Below are positions 1-10,324 of a stretch of DNA of 64,000 bases, in pieces (position 1 is the stretch's first letter; each line of letters starts with the position of its first letter). The DNA is from Siphonodentalium dalli (taxonomy: Eukaryota > Mollusca > Scaphopoda > Gadilida > Siphonodentaliidae). The notes under the pieces were generated by a model that searched no databases, was not told where the DNA came from, and worked only from the letters and a program-made list of their open reading frames with translations. The position numbers were made by a program, and so were the translations under genes. The DNA is taken from assembly GCA_032622095.1 (NCBI GenBank), contig CP136063.1, positions 39,408,106 to 39,472,105 on the forward strand. Reading direction: 5' to 3'.

Positions 1-240
1 ATCTCTAGTAAGATGTAGTATATCTCTAGTAAGATGTAGTATATCTCTAGTAAGATGTAGTATATCTCTAGTAAGATGTAGTATATCTCTAGTAAGATGT
101 AGTATATCTCTAGTAAGATGTAGTATATCTCTAGTAAGATGTAGTATATCTCTAGTAAGATGTAGTATATCTCTAGTAAGATGTAGTATATCTCTAGTAA
201 GATGTAGTATATCTCTAGTAAGATGTAGTATATCTCTAGA
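1..240. repeat. 21-bp tandem minisatellite
   Basis: About eleven near-identical 21-bp units beginning ATCTCTAGTAAG run from the window edge to about base 237. The array stops roughly ten bases before a likely splice acceptor (GATACAG/AAG at 249/250), so it probably lies at the 3' end of an intron. The array is truncated by the window, so its true length is unknown. Confidence 0.95.
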
Positions 241-249
241 GAGATACAG

Positions 250-887
250 AAGCTAATGGATCCATATCTTGTTTGGGGCAGAGAGGAGTATGTGGTGATG
301 CGGCGACTGCTCGTCGGCCGCCTAACAATGTTCAATGCTCGTCGAAGCAGGGAACCATGTCGGCTTCTTTTAATGGAGTGGGAAGAAGCGCTTGCAGGCA
401 TGTGGACTGTTGGTGCCAATAACAGGGCGAGTGCCATCGACAAGCTCTTCAGACGATTGGAGATGACCTACATGTACCAAAGTGGGAATGGGGACGGACT
501 GGTCCCAATCATCTTTCCCGAAGACTGCATTGGGCCTCTGAAAAAACTCGCTGAGCCGGAGATCAGATATACAGCTGGAGTAGACCCAGAGAGCATTTTT
601 ATGTTCGCTTGCACGAGGAATGACTACTCGCACGCATACGGATCGAATGATATTAGGCAAATCTGCGAGGATGCAGGATTAAAGAAAAATATTACGCCGA
701 CAAAGGTCAGACACATGGTGTCCACCGTCTTACGCCAGCCTGGATGTCACGCCGATGCACGGCAGGCTTTCTATAATCACATGGGGCACTCAGCGGAAAT
801 TAACCAGCATGTATACCAGACATCCATGGCTGTGTCAGAAATCACCACTGTTGGGCAATTTCTGGATAGCGTGGATACATCAAAAAG
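250..887 (+). CDS. Crypton-like tyrosine recombinase, C-terminal catalytic exon
   Basis: The exon is open from before the ATG at 256, and an in-frame AAG CTA ATG follows a CAG at 247-249, so the real start is probably the acceptor and the N-terminus lies upstream of the window. The translation has a region like the core of metazoan Crypton-type recombinases (RLTMFNARRSREPCRLLL, then an arginine in KVRHMVS, then HMGHSAEINQHVYQ with a candidate nucleophile tyrosine). These enzymes cut and rejoin DNA through a tyrosine. An AAAAAG/GTATGT donor ends the exon at 887. No stop interrupts the exon. It could be a live or domesticated Crypton; family assignment rests on motif recognition only. Confidence 0.65.
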
Positions 888-969
888 GTATGTTCTGCAA
901 GCTTATATGTTTAAATGGATAATTACGTACACTGCATGAAAAGTGGAATTTACAAAAAAATAAATTATG

Positions 970-1620
970 CCTAAATTCCATGTACACAATTAATTTACAA
1001 CGGCATAAATTTATCCTAAATTTGAAATTTAGGCATATGCATAAATTTCACATTTATTTTTCCTCACAAAGTGAATAAATGCAAATAAATTCTCCCTAAA
1101 TTTGAATTCCAGATTTCGAACAAAATAGATCTGGCATGATTCTGGAGTTTAACATAATTTATGCACTGCATACATTTAACATGAATGTTGAAATCCAAGG
1201 GACAACATTTCAACACTTTCATAGTGTCATAACTTTGGGATCGTCTTACATATGTTTCAGAATTCTGCGAATTCGAGATATAAACGCTCTTTATGACATA
1301 AATTAAGCAAATGGGGATAAATTTCAAAGTTTATTTGAATAAATTTCAAAATTTATATGGATAAATTTCAAAATTTATGTGGATAAACTTCCATTTATCT
1401 ACATTTATTGATATCTGATATCAATGTTAGTAAATTTCAACTACATTTATATCATGAAATGTTTTTTTAAATATGGATAAATTTCGACATTTATCTTAAT
1501 AAATTTTGAAATTTATCTTCATTTTTCTAAATTTAGTCATGGCATAAATTTAGGATAAATTGTGTCTAAATGCCATTCACCCAATTTATAATGGTTTTAA
1601 AATTATCCTAAGTTTAGAAC
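970..1620. repeat. AT-rich AAATTTAT palindromic repeat region
   Basis: Short units such as GGATAAATTTCAAAATTTAT recur many times with drift (clearest at 1315-1400 and 1475-1520). Each unit is nearly self-complementary around AAATTT. No ORF is supported. Confidence 0.7.
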
Positions 1621-1913
1621 TCCGATGTGGCAACATGCATGATTATGCACTGTGCAAATTAACATTGAAACATAAGGCACCAAATTTCAGCAATTATGTA
1701 GTGTCATTCTTTTTGGAACACTCTTAATTTTGTTTCACAGTTCCATGTATAGATGGATAAATAAGAACCATTTTTCTGTGCTAAAAATCAGAAGAATTTT
1801 GAGGTGGAAGCCATATGACCACTGCTTACTTTGTACCAAAAGAGAATACCATTAGCTCAAAACCTAGGAACTGTTTGAAGATAAAAAAATACATGTTACA
1901 ATTTTCTTAGCCA

Positions 1914-2020
1914 GTACTTGTCCAAGTCTGCCTGTACATAAACCAGCTAGGATATTTGGATACGGACATACTCGTTATTCAAATATCCTAGCTGGTGTAG
2001 GTACAAGCAGACTTGTACCT
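1914..2020. repeat. Hairpin of about 45-base imperfect arms
   Basis: The left arm contains CAGCTAGGATATTTGGATA and the right arm contains its complement TTCAAATATCCTAGCTG. Outer parts (GTACTTGTCCAAGTCTG and CAGACTTGTACC) also pair. The structure looks like a small foldback MITE. Confidence 0.7.
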
Positions 2021-2179
2021 GTTCACATCATATGAATGTCTACCTCAAGATTACATGATTTATTGAGCTTATTTCACCTGTTATCATTACAATATCCAGG
2101 GGGTTTAATGACGGGAGATGCGCTGGTGCTGCATTACATATCCTATGCAAGTGAGTGCTCTCATACATGAGGCCCCCGC

Positions 2180-2400
2180 CCCACCTCCCATGGAATACGG
2201 AATACCACTTAACACAGAGGGTGGCATACGGAATACCAGTTAACAGCCATATGGAATACATAAAAATATATGAAAACTTCATTTTTTGGAAGGCCGGCGT
2301 ATGAATACCGGTATTTTTGGAATACCTCCTAACAGAGGGGCTGGAATACGGCGTACCTAATAACAGGGAATGGAATACGGCGTACGAAAAAGGGGGTGGG
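2180..2400. repeat. Degenerate GGAATACGG(A/C)(A/G)TACC repeats
   Basis: Five or six imperfect copies of a GGAATACGGAATACC-type unit are separated by TTAACA or TAACAG. They lie between GGCCCC(C)GCCCC and GGTGGGGCC blocks that are roughly complementary, suggesting a MITE with an internal tandem array. Confidence 0.55.
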
Positions 2401-3561
2401 GCCTCATATATGCGGTCTCTCAGGGATCCTCGCATATTTAAGAGAATGTACTGACTTACAAGGTCATGGTGAATATTGTTCGGTCAATGCATTCTCTCAT
2501 ATAAGTTAGGGTCCTATGGGCGACATTAAGAGAACACTTTGGAAAGGGTTCTCGCAAAATTTCAGTCATGTAATTAAATTTGTTCATGAAATGGGCTATC
2601 GAAAACCACATAAATCATGCAATTTTGATCAGAGGCTGGCCTTCACCTGCTGTGTTCGCTAACCATGTATATGTATTTCACATAACAGGAATGTCCACTG
2701 TCCAGCTCAAGATTACATGATTTAGTGAGCCAATTCACTATGAATCATTACAATTGAAAGTCATTTGTAGCTGGAATGAAGACTTTATTCAAGTCCAAGT
2801 TATATGAGCATCATTTGGAAGACAAGGGCAGCAAAAATAAACATCGGAGGTCAATGAAGCTGTGAGAAAGGCGGCGAAGGGTTAGTATTTTTAAACTGAG
2901 GTCTTAGCAACTAATTTGGTTATTCCTGCAACGTTAACATTGGCTGAATTCATCTTTCCAAGTTCAGTTTGCACACATTATTTATTGATTATCTGATATA
3001 CAGCATTGGCACTGGCCCGGAAAATCATTGAGCCAAAACAAGGGCCATTCACAATATCTTGCGGGCCATTTTAAAAGGTCTTGGGCCATTAGTTTACGGA
3101 CATTTCGTCAAAGATATATACTATTACTGATGTATATGTATGTATATATGTTGAAGATTGAATCATGTGTCTAAGGAAATTTTATTTCTAAATGCTCTGC
3201 TTTTGCTATCACATAGTGTTTTTGCTGAAATGATTTGCATGGACTTATGATTCCAGTGACATTTTGTTAAGGTTGATATACTCTGTATCAAGATATGCAC
3301 ATATAGCATTGAATCACTCAAAATGCCTACAGGTATCGCTGATTCATGTAAAAATAGTTTATAGAGCCAACAGTTAAATTAGCTGAAAAATTTCATTTGC
3401 CATTCTATGGTGTTTTCATATGTTAATCACAACAATGTTATTCTTGAAATTGTGCAGCATGCATGGACTGGAAATTTGTGTGCAACTTTGGTCCAAATTC
3501 CAATTTCTTACATTTTATTACAGCTTTCTTGGTTCTAATTGTCAGTGATTCACATTGTTAT

Positions 3562-3820
3562 TAGGGCTGCAACGATACACGTTTTCACGATACGATACAT
3601 ATCACGATACCTGACCAACAATACAATACGTATCACGATACGCAAAAAAACATGTTCTGCATGATTTTCTACCTAAATTGCATTAACAAAAACAGTAAAT
3701 ATGGGTTATTTTTCAATTCGATTTTTCCATTCGGTGACTTTTTGTAACGCGATACACTTTGCACGATACGCATATCGTGTGACAGCGTATCGCGATGCGA
3801 TGAATCGATGCAGCCCTAAA
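3562..3820. mobile_element. MITE with TAGGGCTGCA terminal inverted repeats
   Basis: The left end TAGGGCTGCAACGAT pairs with the right end ATCGATGCAGCCCTA. The inside is rich in ACGATACG/CGTATCG repeats, which also pair. The flanks (ATTGTTAT on the left, TTTGTTAT a few bases beyond the right end) resemble an 8-bp target duplication with one mismatch, which would fit the hAT superfamily, but the boundary is not certain. Confidence 0.65.
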
Positions 3821-3993
3821 ATTTGTTATACAGGCACAGTCATTTCTGAAGGACCGCTAATCAGAATGTTACTGAAAAATGGGTCATACATGTATATTTT
3901 ATCGAAACCGTTTTATCATCTGTTATAGCGGCGGGAGTAGGTTTTAATTTATTAAGCGAATTTTAATAAAAATTATCATGTTTTCTTTTCCAG

Positions 3994-4341
3994 AAAATGC
4001 AGAACAGAATCACAGGACTGAATCTAAAAACATCTTGGGACGAGGAGCGGGTGCAGAAAGTCCGGGCAGTCCTTACAATGGACTTCATGAGCAGTGAAGA
4101 GCACTTCATGAGCAGTGAAGAGGACTGCTCGGACAACGAGACAGTACAAGTCCGTTCCTTGTCCTGGAGGACAGATCAGTGCAGAAAATACATGAAAGAA
4201 CTTGACAAAAAATATAGAAAAAAACAATCCGGTCTTGGCCAGAGGCAGTTGAAGACTAGAGTAACATCTGCAGAACCCTCGCCAAGACAGGTGCCTGCCA
4301 CTGTTGCTGACAGTCAAAAGTGGGCTGTCAATGACTGTTAA
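3994..4341 (+). CDS. Probable 3'-terminal exon of the Crypton-like gene
   Basis: A pyrimidine-rich acceptor (TTTTCTTTTCCAG) precedes an ORF that ends in TAA at 4341. It encodes an acidic stretch with a duplicated FMSSEE motif followed by SLSWRTDQCRKYMKELD, a basic helix, and SPRQVPA. A tryptophan-arginine and basic tail of this type follows the recombinase domain in metazoan Crypton-like proteins as I recall them. Phase does not match exon 250-887 if the acceptor is CAG at 3991-3993. It matches if the acceptor is the AACAG ending at 4007. An intervening exon is the other possibility. Confidence 0.5.
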   Translation, partial: KMQNRITGLNLKTSWDEERVQKVRAVLTMDFMSSEEHFMSSEEDCSDNETVQVRSLSWRTDQCRKYMKELDKKYRKKQSGLGQRQLKTRVTSAEPSPRQVPATVADSQKWAVNDC

Positions 4342-4549
4342 TTATTGTTTTAGACCCATTTCGCATAATGCAGGACGACAGAACTATTACTAAGGCCATT
4401 CAACAAAGATTACTTGTTTTATCATAGGTTTTTTTTCAGGAACAGGGGCGGGAGGGGCTTTCGTTTTGTATGATTTGGAGGTATAGACTAAAACTCGGGA
4501 GATGCATTGATGCAGTATTAAATATCATGTACCTCACCATTCTCTTAAT

Positions 4550-4660
4550 GTATATGTATATCGTATATGCGAGTCTCCCATAGGAAGCCTCATATATATG
4601 AGAGAATGCACTGCCTTACAAGGTCAAGTTAAATATTGTTAGGCCCACACATTATGTTAT
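4550..4660. repeat. Old relative of the 69-bp palindrome
   Basis: TATATGCGAGTCTCCCATAG followed by GCCTCATATATATGAGAG and AATGCACTG is a diverged, still partly self-complementary version of the 69-base palindrome found intact elsewhere in the window. A second diverged copy lies near 2420-2500. Confidence 0.5.
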
Positions 4661-4672
4661 ATTCATGTATGC

Positions 4673-5555
4673 ATGGCTCATTTATGGAAGACTCGCAGTG
4701 TTATGCAGTGTTATCTGGAACAAAAAGCATTGAATATTGTATACTGGAGAGGACAAAAAGAATCCCATGAGACTAGGTACTATCAGTGTGTTGGTGGAAA
4801 GCCGGGACGCAAGAGGAAATTGTGTCTTAGAGATGAATTTTTCATGGTAATAGTTAAGACTTAAAGTTGGACCGTTTGTTCGTGATATATCTGGGAGATT
4901 CGTAATATCAGTCTCGCAGTTCTCCAAAATATTCACTACATGGATTAACTTGCTGCATTTGGAACTGCCTCGACTCTTTCCATTTCCATCACAGGATTTA
5001 ATTCGCAGGGATATGCCACAATCCTTTATAAATTATCCAACAACCCGGATTATCCCAGACTGCACTGAATTGTTTGTGGAGATCCCTTCATCTATGACAA
5101 CACAGTCTGAAACTTGGTCCAACTATAAACACCATAACACATATAAGGTTCTTGTCGGAGAAACCCTAAGAGGGAGTGTTTCCTTCATTTCCAGATTATG
5201 TGGTGGGAGAGTTTCGGACAAGGAAATCATCAAGAAATCTGGAATTTTGGAAATGCTTCAACCAGGAGACAATGTAAGGGCGGACAGAGGATTTGACATA
5301 GCGGATATCCTCCCACAGGGGGTATCCTTGAATATACCACCATTCAAGACAGGCAAACAATTGACATCAGCCCAGGTGCTTGACACAATGTCAATTGCAA
5401 GCGTCAGAATTCATGTTGAATGAGCCATTGGGCGCATAAACAATTATCATATTCTTGACGGAGTGATACCACTGAGTCTGAGTCATAGTATTAACCAAAT
5501 ATTCACAGTTATTGCATACCTAACATGTTTTCTACCACCTTTGGTGAAAGAGTAA
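4673..5555 (+). pseudogene. ISL2EU/PIF-Harbinger-like DDE transposase relic
   Basis: Two reading frames together make a DDE_Tnp_4-type transposase. The first (4673-4862) carries GGKPGRKRKLCLRDEFFMV. The second, open from about 4865, carries the HTH-like FSKIFTTWINLL, then the catalytic blocks: aspartate in IPDCTELFVE, aspartate in VRADRGFDIADIL and glutamate in VRIHVE. A frameshift lies near 4860. A TGA at 5422-5424 follows the catalytic glutamate directly where the family has arginine, as a CGA to TGA change would give. Coding similarity continues in the same frame after it (AIGR, then NYHILDGVIPLSL) to a TAA at 5555. The gene is therefore dead. Its neighbour on the same strand is a YqaJ nuclease relic, the pairing known for ISL2EU elements. 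Confidence 0.75.
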
Positions 5556-5993
5556 AATAAATGTTATTAAATGTACGATGTACATGTACTAGTTCCACAC
5601 ATTTTCACTCTAGTTTGAGAAGTTAGAAATGATTTTCACAACAGAAAGTTCATTTACATTGTTCTAATAGTGAAAACGCTCTTCATGAAATACCAAATTT
5701 CATTTTGAATTGTCAGCAAAAAATGTTACTTTAAGTTAATTTCATTGCTCAAACGCCGGTTATAACAGAGTGGTATTTGTGGCCTAAATGATGCCAGTAT
5801 GCATGTCGATTGAGGGATCAATCACATGACTTCTTTAGTTCACGCCACATACCGTAGCTGGTGACACGAGTGACTTCTCTCTCTCTGCACTCGTCTGGTC
5901 ATAAGATCCGGCACAAAAACCCATCGGTAAAACAAATCGATAATGGGCAGCAAGTCTGTCCATTTAACCCTTTACCCAACAGAAGGACCCTGT

Positions 5994-6062
5994 GCCAATG
6001 CATTCTCTTATATATGCGAGTCGACCATAGGTCGCCTCGCATATATAAGAGAATGCATTGGC
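5994..6062. repeat. 69-bp near-perfect palindrome, unit A
   Basis: The sequence starts GCCAATGCATTCTCTTATAT and ends with its exact complement; only the centre (GCGAGTCGACC/ATAGGTCGCCTCGC) is asymmetric, which gives it an orientation. Full-length copies also lie at 6143-6211, 27104-27172, 29452-29520, 45986-46054, 62340-62408 and 62479-62547 (27104-27172 has one changed terminal base). Partial copies lie at 27312-27336, 30472-30492 and 46321-46356. Confidence 0.95.
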
Positions 6063-6142
6063 TTAACACATTAAAAATTATAAAATTGTTAAAGAATGTA
6101 AGAAAAAATGGTAAAAAGTGATAAAAAAAAGATTTTTGTTAG

Positions 6143-6211
6143 GCCAATGTATTCTCTTATATATGCGAGGCGACATATGGTCGACTCGCATATATAAGAG
6201 AATGCATTGGC
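6143..6211. repeat. 69-bp palindrome, unit B (inverted to unit A)
   Basis: It is the reverse orientation of unit A, judged by the central GCGAGGCGAC/ATATGGTCGACTCGC. The pair makes each MITE a palindrome of palindromes. Confidence 0.95.
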
Positions 6212-7030
6212 ACAGGGCATAACTGTAACTATCACAATGTGGTCAAGGAGCCGGTTCCAATGATATCCATATTTGTATGGTTCTATTGAGACAGACCGAA
6301 GATATTTTAGGCTGTTGAAGCTTTATTTGGCCGGTTTTGGCCGGTTTGTTGGGTAAAGGGTTAAATGGGGAATGTCAAGCGTTGGAATTACTTGACCCAC
6401 CAAGTGATGAGGAAGATGACACAGCTCCAGCCAGAATGAAAGAAATTTCTGTCAGTTCCTTGTGTATTCCATTGTTCAATGTATTATGTAACAATCATAT
6501 ATTTGGTGGACGAACCAAGAAATTTATGTATTTCTTTCAGTTTCTGAATCAAGTCTTGACACATCAAGATATTGATATAATTGAGGCGCTCACAAGACAG
6601 CAATCCGATAAATTTTGTGGTACAAATATCATGAGGGAAGAATCACTGCATCCCTGTTTGGAAAAGTGTTGAAATTCGAGTGCTGGTACAGTATTGTGAA
6701 TTCGGTTATGTCCCCTCTGGAAGGATTCGACTGCTGGTAACAGTATTGTGAATTCGGTTATGTCCCCTCTGGATAAGAATTTGGAAAAAGTGGCTCGTGG
6801 CTTTTGGAAAGGTCCGAGAACCGGTTGCGCGACAGCTCTATGCTGAAGCATATAAAGACACACACAAGCATGCTAATATAAAAGAATGTGGATTGGTTGT
6901 ACACAAGCAACATCTGTTTATTTGAGCCAGCCCAGAGGGTCCAGTTTTGTGTAAGTGCTGTGGGTCCAGGCTACTCAAAATTAAATATACATTCGCACGC
7001 AGTCGTGTGTTTTTATGCTTAACGTCACAG

Positions 7031-7573
7031 ACGATCATTGCTTCCTAGTACAAATTACTGTTATTTTTGGTTACGATTATAAGAACCGGAAGTTGCGCAG
7101 TGTAACGTTAAATCAGGTTCGCGAACACATTCGAAAGACACTGTGTACTCTAACGATATCAATTCTAAGAACAGCTACATGTACATGTAGCATCGACAAG
7201 TGGCTGTTACTTCATTAGGCTAATGACTAATTAAACATTCTCATTGGTTGATGAGTTTTTACGAGGGGGGACAGTTTGGGAAATTTAAAAGCTAATAGCA
7301 TCGCATCCTTTCTTAAGAACTTTTACAACACATAAATTTTAGTCTCTTGGTTTTTTGTTTGGTTTTTACTATAAATCATAATCTCTCAGGAACTTTTTAA
7401 TTATTTTGGTTTATTTTCAAAGAAATCATAATCCTTTCAATAAATTTTTAATTCTTTGGTTTATTTTCGAAGAAGTTGGGAGATTACGTGAGTATATTTT
7501 CATTATGTAATTATTATTATTATAGTGTCTGAATAGTGCCTTATTTTGGAAACCCAGCGAGATATCTTGAACT
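7031..7573. other. No gene recognised
   Basis: AT-rich sequence follows the YqaJ relic. The short repeat TTTTTAATTNTTTGGTTTATTTTC occurs twice near 7395-7475. The ORF at 7015-7218 has no recognisable motif. Confidence 0.5.
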
Positions 7574-8027
7574 ATGGCCCAGATAAGGATATTAGTAGTG
7601 GGTCACTCTTTCGTTGATCGTTTGGGAAGCTATTAGTTCCGTCGTTTTTTCCCGAAGGATCATGATTTTGCGCCCGCATTTCATTTACAAGATGCGGGAT
7701 TTATTATAAGATTAGCGGGTTTTGGTGGTGCAAACGTCACCTCTATAGAGGATTTTGCTTTGGAAAACATAGCATCATTTAAGTCCCGAAGTAATAGGGA
7801 GCAAATTAGATAATTTGGCACAGAAAATTTTAAAACAGGAATCTGTGCGCCATGTATATGTTTGTAATCTTTTTAACAGGAACGTAGTTTCGGGTAGTTA
7901 TTTGCACAATCCGAACAATATGAGTATTGATCAATATAATTTTAATGTGGATATTGTCAATCAATATCTGCCTCCTGTTTTGGACATGACCCCAGGGCTA
8001 CATTATTTGCCTTATCGTAGGGCATAG
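7574..8027 (+). pseudogene. SGNH-hydrolase-like ORF relic
   Basis: ATG at 7574 begins MAQIRILVVGHSFVDRLGSY, which has the GHS block I motif of SGNH hydrolases in its retroelement-associated form. A TAG follows within 21 codons. In a shifted frame come DAGFIIRLAGFGGANV and then, from 7815, VRHVYVCNLFNR with a C-terminal YN..V..VN..L pattern ending HYLPYRRA. The block III GGND-type region is missing or frameshifted. SGNH ORFs accompany some tyrosine-recombinase retroelements such as Ngaro. The following gag-like ORF supports that reading. No catalytic function can remain. Confidence 0.5.
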
Positions 8028-8368
8028 TTCGTTCTCTTTTACAGGACGATGACATTCATCTCAACCTGGAAGGGCTGTATACATGTACTAGTAGGTAAGC
8101 CAGGAGTTTTAGAGGTGCTATTTTGAACTATGTGGCGGATTTTCATTAATTTAATTTATTAACTTGTTCTGTCCAGGGTGCTCCAGTGCACGTAACATAC
8201 CCATTTTATTCTTACCTGTACAACATGAGTTTTACAGTCACCCAACGATGCATGTATTTAGCCAACATTGCTGGTGCAGGTGGTAGGTTCGGAGTGAATA
8301 CAAAATAACATTGAGCATGCACATGGATCGAGGTAATCACCTTGCACATCGGGTAACTATTTCAGGAA

Positions 8369-8987
8369 ATGGGCGGTAAAAGGAAATCAATTAAGAAGAC
8401 TGCAGCGAACAACAACAAATTGAATGATGGGTTATCCCAGAATTTTACACCTTCTGGGAAACGTAGGAAGACCAGGTCCAGCCAGGGTCCTGATCAAGAC
8501 GGTGACATACAACGAACGGACCCACTCCAGGTTACCGTGGCTGTTGACAACAACCTCATCAGTGTGCGCAGCTTCAGCCCAAATGCCACGAAACACATAC
8601 GTGGTTAGTCAAGAGGTCACGTATGACTCACAGCTGGGATACGGCATTATGATGCAAGCTGGATCCATTTCGGGCAATCAGATGGCAAATAATCGGGTCC
8701 CTGGTGAAACGTTTAATCCCCAGATGGGGTTCGTGCAACCCAACGAAGAGATAATTTATAGCCGGAATGCTCCGGAAGTGGGTTTGGCAACAGGCGGTGG
8801 GGTGTCCATTGAGGCAGTATTGAATCCGAACCCAACACCAGGTATGAGTATTCAGGATAACAACTCCTCCTTTCAACCTCAGATGCAGGGAATTTGAGAT
8901 TCCCCAACAGGTTTTACGTCCCACGGCAATTCGTTAGATTCTAACATACCTTCGAAATTAAAATGTAAAATTTATGCAAGAAATCTA
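8369..8987 (+). pseudogene. Gag-like ORF of a DIRS/Ngaro-type or related retroelement, broken
   Basis: ATG at 8369 opens a basic N-terminus (MGGKRKSIKKTAANNNK, then SGKRRKTRSSQG). A frameshift near 8590 moves coding to another frame, which runs to a TGA at 8895 and then in-frame through SHGNSLDSNIPSKLKCKIYA. The last segment resembles the conserved patch at the C-terminal end of gag-like ORFs of invertebrate DIRS/Ngaro elements, preceding reverse transcriptase. No reverse transcriptase follows here. The call rests on pattern memory and adjacency to the SGNH relic. Confidence 0.35.
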
Positions 8988-9022
8988 ATTTAAGTATTGT
9001 TTACAAACAGTAAGGAAACGAA

Positions 9023-9211
9023 ATGGAGCAACTCATAAAATTGAGCACCGTCACAGCATTCGGCCAGATTGGCTTGGATCGGTCAAACCTCACCAGTATT
9101 GAGGAGGTTGACCAACAAGACCGCACATTTGAGCGCCTACTGAACCTAGCAAATCGAGTGGGTAAGCCCATAATCCTGCAGAAGCAGAAGACAGCAGCGC
9201 CCAGGACATAA
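9023..9211 (+). pseudogene. TatD-like nuclease fragment
   Basis: The 62-codon ORF contains TVTAFGQIGLDRSNL, matching the TatD block (A)xGEIGLD with glutamate changed to glutamine, then FERLLNLANRVGKPIIL, matching the next TatD strand before its metal-binding histidine. The histidine itself is lost (QKQK follows). The same blocks occur in the full TatD gene at 38865-40755. Only the middle of the domain survives, so this is a dead fragment of the same kind of gene. Confidence 0.6.
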
Positions 9212-9892
9212 CCTATCATGCCCTTTTGAAGGTTAAACAGAGGCTGTTATGAAATATTATTGATTTGGCTGATCCAAACAATGTCCCCTCATAATTACAG
9301 CTTCCCATCTTATAGAGCTGTATCTGTAGGTGGGGTATAATTAGCTAGTAATTTAAATAATACATTAAAATATATGATATATACCTTCAATGTCCATGTC
9401 CTTCTAGGACTTATTAAACTCACAGTGCTGTCCGAATCAAACTTTAACAGAATAAACAATCAAACATAACCAAAGCTACAGAGTGCACTTTGACATCCTC
9501 ACATCTCTGTATCCCTGTAACTGTTGTAACATGTGGTTCAGCTTCCAGGGCAGCAGAGATATTTAAAGCAGTGGAGTGTTAACTGAACCATGACTTGTGA
9601 TTTAGTTTGAGGCCACAGAGATATTTAATACTGTGAGGTGTCAGTGCTACCAATGTTAACATCCTGCTGCATGTGGTTAGGTGTAATTCAAGTAACCTGA
9701 CACCTTGCATGTGGTTAGGTGTAATTCAAGTAACATGACACCTTGCATGCCTTTTAACTTTGGTGAGTGTGTTATGCAATAGCTCTCCCAAACTCCTATC
9801 CACAGAGATTCTTAAAGCCAGCTATCAAAAGATGCTTATGTACATGTAATCTAAATTGGGAGTTCCACTCATTCAAGGTAAGGTAGAGTAAT

Positions 9893-10013
9893 GCTCTAAT
9901 TAATCCACTTCTTAACCACAGCAGAATTATGGGTAACTTTTCAGGATTTAGTTGGAAATATGGCTTGTTGCCATTCATCGGAAAGCTCTCGGGGATTACT
10001 TAGAGCATTACTG
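9893..10013. mobile_element. Small MITE, GAGTAATGCTCTAA type
   Basis: AGTAATGCTCTAATTAATCC on the left pairs with GGATTACTTAGAGCATTACT on the right. The body ATTATGGGTAACTTTTCAGG is shared with the element at 31660-31930, and a fragment occurs at 29051-29091. A 28-bp direct repeat starting AAATTGGGAGTTCCACTC flanks it on both sides (about 9853 and 10015), longer than a normal target duplication. Confidence 0.6.
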
Positions 10014-10324
10014 TAAATTGGGAGTTCCACTCATTCAAGGTATATGGCTAAAGAGAAGGCCAGACAATTGATAGAACCTGTCTATTACCCCAGGTGATTA
10101 TGCATCACTTAAAACAGATCCTACAAAAATAGTGACAAGATATATTCAGGGTTCAAAATATCCTCCAGTTACAACAACAACAACAAAATCCATAAATTTA
10201 AGGCCATCGAAGTTGGTTCATGCACAAAATGATAAATTTGATAAAAGTCTGTAAACAACTATCATAATAAAATAAGTACATTTACAAATAAATCGACTTT
10301 GTCCCATATAAAAATCCACATTGG

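Larger units (their letters stand above)
888..3993 (+). other. Intron-like gap rich in decayed repeats
   Basis: No convincing coding sequence is visible between the recombinase exon and the next exon-like ORF. The interval holds AT-rich AAATTTAT repeats, a hairpin at 1914-2020, GGAATACGG repeats at 2180-2400, an old relative of the 69-bp palindrome near 2420-2500, and a MITE at 3562-3820. The ORF on the minus strand at 2040-2435 is a product of the repeats. Confidence 0.5.
5968..6360. mobile_element. TTAA-flanked MITE (family 1), piggyBac-like ends
   Basis: TTAA at 5964-5967 and at 6361-6364 flanks a 393-bp element whose ends CCCTTTACCCAACA and TGTTGGGTAAAGGG are perfect inverted repeats. 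TTAA target duplications with ends starting CCC are typical of piggyBac-class elements. Inside are two 69-bp palindromes in opposite orientation around an A-rich spacer. A second copy lies inverted at 62191-62573. It has no coding capacity. It is inserted in coding sequence of the YqaJ relic. Confidence 0.92.
5943..7000 (+). pseudogene. YqaJ-type nuclease gene relic, copy 1
   Basis: Exon 1 starts at ATG 5943 (MGSKSVHL), is split by the MITE at 5968-6360, and resumes as NGECQALELLDPPSDEEDD to a GTCAGT donor at 6451. Removing the MITE and one TTAA leaves the frame open. Exon 2 starts after CTTTCAG at 6540, phase 0, with IDIIEALTRQQSDK and then, after a frameshift near 6615, HEGRITASLFGKVLKF, a typical YqaJ opening. 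A 55-bp tandem duplication (about 6670-6775) breaks the frame again. Near 6880-6985 the frame reads KECGLVVHKQHLFI, then TGA where the family has glycine, then ASPEGPVLCKCCGS. YqaJ proteins are PD-(D/E)XK-fold nucleases. The gene is clearly inactive. Confidence 0.75.

Noticed and set aside
2040-2435. 131-codon minus-strand ORF
   Set aside because: It translates the GGAATACGG repeat region and has no protein-like pattern.
5861-6121. 86-codon ORF
   Set aside because: Runs through the TTAA MITE and its palindrome; not a gene.
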